64,000 nt of DNA, taken from Mariaggregatimicrobium sp964498785 (GTDB taxonomy: Bacteria > Zhuqueibacterota > Zhuqueibacteria > Thermofontimicrobiales > Thiofontviventaceae). The notes beneath the pieces are model-generated. The model did no database searches and was not told the DNA's origin. It saw nothing but the letters and a program-made list of their open reading frames with translations. This document shows, piece after piece, positions 62,031 through 64,000 of the stretch. Position 1 is the first letter of the stretch. Every line of letters starts with the position of its first letter. The stretch is taken from NCBI GenBank assembly GCA_964498785.1, contig CAZCJL010000021.1:1-64000 (forward strand), in the 5' to 3' direction. The position numbers and the translations under genes are program-made.

Positions 62031-63344
62031 CTAAAATGTATTTTCCAAACCGACGTTTAAATAAACCGGGCTTTTGCCAACGCGGTTTATGGGAACAGAT
62101 AAATCGAAGCGAACAATTCCTAGTACCGGTAGCTTGATGCGGTATCCGAGTCCTGTGGCCGCGTGAATGTCATTCAGCCGTGGTTGTTGTTTGGGCGACC
62201 AAATTCCGCCAAAATCAAAAAATGTCACTGCTGTATGTTTATGATTTGGGAAATTTTTCGTTGATAACGGGAGCCGGAGCTCGAACTGAGTGAGCATGAA
62301 TTTATTGCCCCATCCCAGCGGAGTCAGGCGACCGAAGGAGTAGCCGCGCAGCGAGTAGGACCCGCCAAGATAAAAGCGCTCGTAAAACGGCGCTCGACTG
62401 GTGGTATGGCCGGCTTCAAAATGAAATGCGAACACTTGCTTATTTCGGAGTGGCCTGTAAATTCGTGCATCAAACGAAAGTTTGGGATAGAAAGTCGATT
62501 CAGACAGATTTTTATAAATCAACTCTCCGGAGAGTGCTCCCCAATTTCCGGTAACAGGGTAGGCCGAATTATCGCGGGTATCGATTTGATAACCAGCGCC
62601 AAAAGCAATTGAGGTTGTATTTGAAAAGTCTTTTTTAAAAAACGGGTACAATTCTTTAATACGTTCCGGCCTGTTGTGAGAAATTCGTAACAAACCAAAA
62701 GCTCCGCGATAAATGTGAGTGCTCCCTCCAACTTTCATTCGAAATCCAAACGAATTTAAATAGGAAATAGTGTCTTGTGCTTCGTAATAATGAATAAATT
62801 CCTGTGATTCTTTATACAGTTCAAAATCAATATATCCATTTGAATCGAAAAGATATGGATTGCGATAAGTGATAAAATTGCCGGAAACCCGATCCCCGAT
62901 TTTCATTTGCCAGCCAATGAGATTTCCATGTCCGAAAAAATTGTCAAACCGGAAACTGACGGGAATGATGTACCACCCATTCAAATCACTATGCCCACCT
63001 TCAAACCGATAATATGGCCAGGTGCGCTCCAATATTTCTACGACAACAATCACCAAACCTTTTTGTGAACCAGGCCGGGTATAGATTTCCGCTTCTTTAA
63101 AAAAATTGCTCTGCTCTAATCGTTCGGTATTATCAATTAATTCGGCAGGATTTAGCACATCCCCCGGCTTTATCGTCATTTGCCTGAAAATGACCTCAGG
63201 TTTTGTCTTTTTGTTTCCTTCAATTTCAATGTCTTCAATAATAAGCTCACGGCTCTTTGTTTGCGTTTCACAAAATGCAGAGCTATTCCTGAATAGGCAC
63301 ATCAAAAAAATGAACAAAAAAATGTATTTGTTTAATAATTTCAT
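62031..63344 (-). CDS. Omp85/BamA-TamA-like outer membrane barrel with one POTRA domain
   Basis: A 437-residue protein. A signal peptide (about 1-25) is followed by one POTRA domain (about 35-105: IIEDIEIEGNKKTKPEVIFRQMTIKPGD) and a 16-strand-type surface antigen barrel, with RFYLGGSYSLRGYSF and a C-terminal NVGLENTF ending in Phe. The RGY signature of Omp85 lid loops is visible. Having only one POTRA it is not BamA; it may be an outer membrane transporter for the kinase-linked system. A start 9 codons earlier (63371) is possible and would overlap the next gene. Confidence 0.85.
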   Translation of the reverse strand: MKLLNKYIFLFIFLMCLFRNSSAFCETQTKSRELIIEDIEIEGNKKTKPEVIFRQMTIKPGDVLNPAELIDNTERLEQSNFFKEAEIYTRPGSQKGLVIVVVEILERTWPYYRFEGGHSDLNGWYIIPVSFRFDNFFGHGNLIGWQMKIGDRVSGNFITYRNPYLFDSNGYIDFELYKESQEFIHYYEAQDTISYLNSFGFRMKVGGSTHIYRGAFGLLRISHNRPERIKELYPFFKKDFSNTTSIAFGAGYQIDTRDNSAYPVTGNWGALSGELIYKNLSESTFYPKLSFDARIYRPLRNKQVFAFHFEAGHTTSRAPFYERFYLGGSYSLRGYSFGRLTPLGWGNKFMLTQFELRLPLSTKNFPNHKHTAVTFFDFGGIWSPKQQPRLNDIHAATGLGYRIKLPVLGIVRFDLSVPINRVGKSPVYLNVGLENTF

Positions 63345-63361
63345 AAGCAAACTTGTTGTGA

Positions 63362-63721
63362 TTAATCGCATTGCTCAAGTTTTTTCTGATCTGATTGTTT
63401 CAATCCCTTTACAACCAGATTATACGAATCATCGATCATTGTTAATATCATATCTTCATGAATGCTACCATTTAGGATAACAGAATTCCAGTGGTCTTTA
63501 TTCATGTGATAACCTGGAATAACGGCGTCATATATCGCACGCAGAGCCAATGCATGTTCCGGATCGCATTTTAAGTTTATGCGCAACGGATTTTCCTGCC
63601 AGCCAACAAGGGCATACATTTTTCCCATCACCTTAAATACAAGCGCGGTGGGCCCAAACGGCATTTCTTCGGTGACGCCTTTTTTCGTTAATAAATATGT
63701 TCGTAATTGTTCAAGTTTCAT
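63362..63721 (-). CDS. MmcQ/YjbR family protein
   Basis: A 119-residue protein of the MmcQ/YjbR family: LRTYLLTKKGVTEEMPFGPTALVFKVMGKMYAL, then RINLKCDPEHALALRAIYDAVIPGYHMNKDHW. The Phe-Gly and HMNK-HW motifs are typical. The fold binds DNA in one example. The start at 63721 is chosen from family alignment; a longer frame has a hydrophobic stretch that is not part of the family. It is 17 bases upstream of the barrel gene. Confidence 0.9.
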   Translation of the reverse strand: MKLEQLRTYLLTKKGVTEEMPFGPTALVFKVMGKMYALVGWQENPLRINLKCDPEHALALRAIYDAVIPGYHMNKDHWNSVILNGSIHEDMILTMIDDSYNLVVKGLKQSDQKKLEQCD

Positions 63722-63888
63722 GTTAGTGCTATTTGATAATAAATAGAAAATAATACAATATTTCATGAACAATGTCAAGCAAAAAGAAAAGCGATTTAAT
63801 CGCTCTGGTATACGCTTTTCAAAAACACCTTGTTTCTGTATCAGAAAATGTTTATATTCGGATTTTTAATGTATACAGGAGTTAATAA

Positions 63889-64000
63889 ATGAATACTGAG
63901 AAAATGAAAATGTCACCTTTCCCGCGCACTTTCTGGGTAAGTAATTCCATGGAAATATTTGAACGCATGGCCTGGTACGGTTTTTGGGCAGTATCAACGC
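63889..64000 (+). CDS. N-terminal end of an MFS/POT-type transporter, cut by the window edge
   Basis: ATG at 63889 with AGGAG at 63877-63881. The 37 residues visible include FPRTFWVSNSMEIFERMAWYG, with the ERMAWYGFWAV pattern of the POT/oligopeptide symporter branch of the major facilitator family. The rest lies beyond the window. It is divergent from the MmcQ gene, and the 167 bases between hold both promoters. Confidence 0.7.
   Translation, partial: MNTEKMKMSPFPRTFWVSNSMEIFERMAWYGFWAVST

Overview
The window is about 40% GC by eye. It looks like the chromosome of a Gram-negative-type bacterium of the FCB superphylum, most likely close to Calditrichota. Signs seen in the sequence are a secreted giant with a type IX-like C-terminal sorting domain, two PorV-family barrels, Lnt and BamD, a RemA/Gmk/RpoZ/CoaBC block, a 30-residue basic protein of the AURKAIP1/COX24 type, and an M49 peptidase with an HExxH-type zinc site. 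From memory, that last variant is described in Caldithrix. The taxonomy is inference. I recognised no rRNA, tRNA, CRISPR array or transposase.

Layout. 1-2.3 kb: a partial membrane ORF, a two-ACT-domain protein, a LiaF-like membrane protein and an HD phosphohydrolase. 2.5-8.1 kb (minus): a complete mrpABCDEFG Na+/H+ antiporter operon, with a nested inverted-repeat element just past its 3' end. 8.1-8.98 kb: repeat-bearing non-coding DNA. 9.0-13.7 kb (plus): a 1584-residue secreted PA14 protein. 14.1 kb: a short SpoU-type methyltransferase. 15.0-26.9 kb (plus): a gas vesicle operon of 16 tightly packed genes. 26.9-56.4 kb: an almost unbroken run of minus-strand housekeeping genes (envelope assembly, stringent response, replication and repair, nucleotide and cofactor synthesis, signalling). 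56.6-58.3 kb (plus): a lipoprotein M49 peptidase. 58.3-63.7 kb (minus): a cation efflux protein, a sensor kinase with a DUF4390 protein, and an Omp85-type barrel. The right edge cuts a plus-strand MFS/POT transporter.

The gas vesicle region is the most unusual part. The order is gvpA, two long helical repeat proteins (GvpC-like by architecture), gvpN, gvpO, a small unknown, gvpF/L fused to a J domain, a second gvpF/L, gvpG, a third gvpF/L overlapping gvpG from a TTG start, a GvpA/J-GvpK fusion, gvpJ, a GvpH-like Hsp20, a Cdc48-type double AAA ATPase, a second Hsp20, a CheY-like receiver and a conserved-looking unknown. The operon thus carries a shell protein, candidate strengthening proteins, assembly factors and an unusually full chaperone and unfoldase set, plus a phospho-signalling input. 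The two fusions and the tandem repeat proteins are the best candidates for something little described.

A second notable locus is a tandem pair of full-length RelA/SpoT homologues (34.2-38.7 kb). One has lost hydrolase residues and the other has lost synthetase residues, which suggests a split of labour between neighbours. A possible structured RNA lies between hup and lnt (33.56-33.87 kb). All assignments come from reading the sequence; no database search was run.
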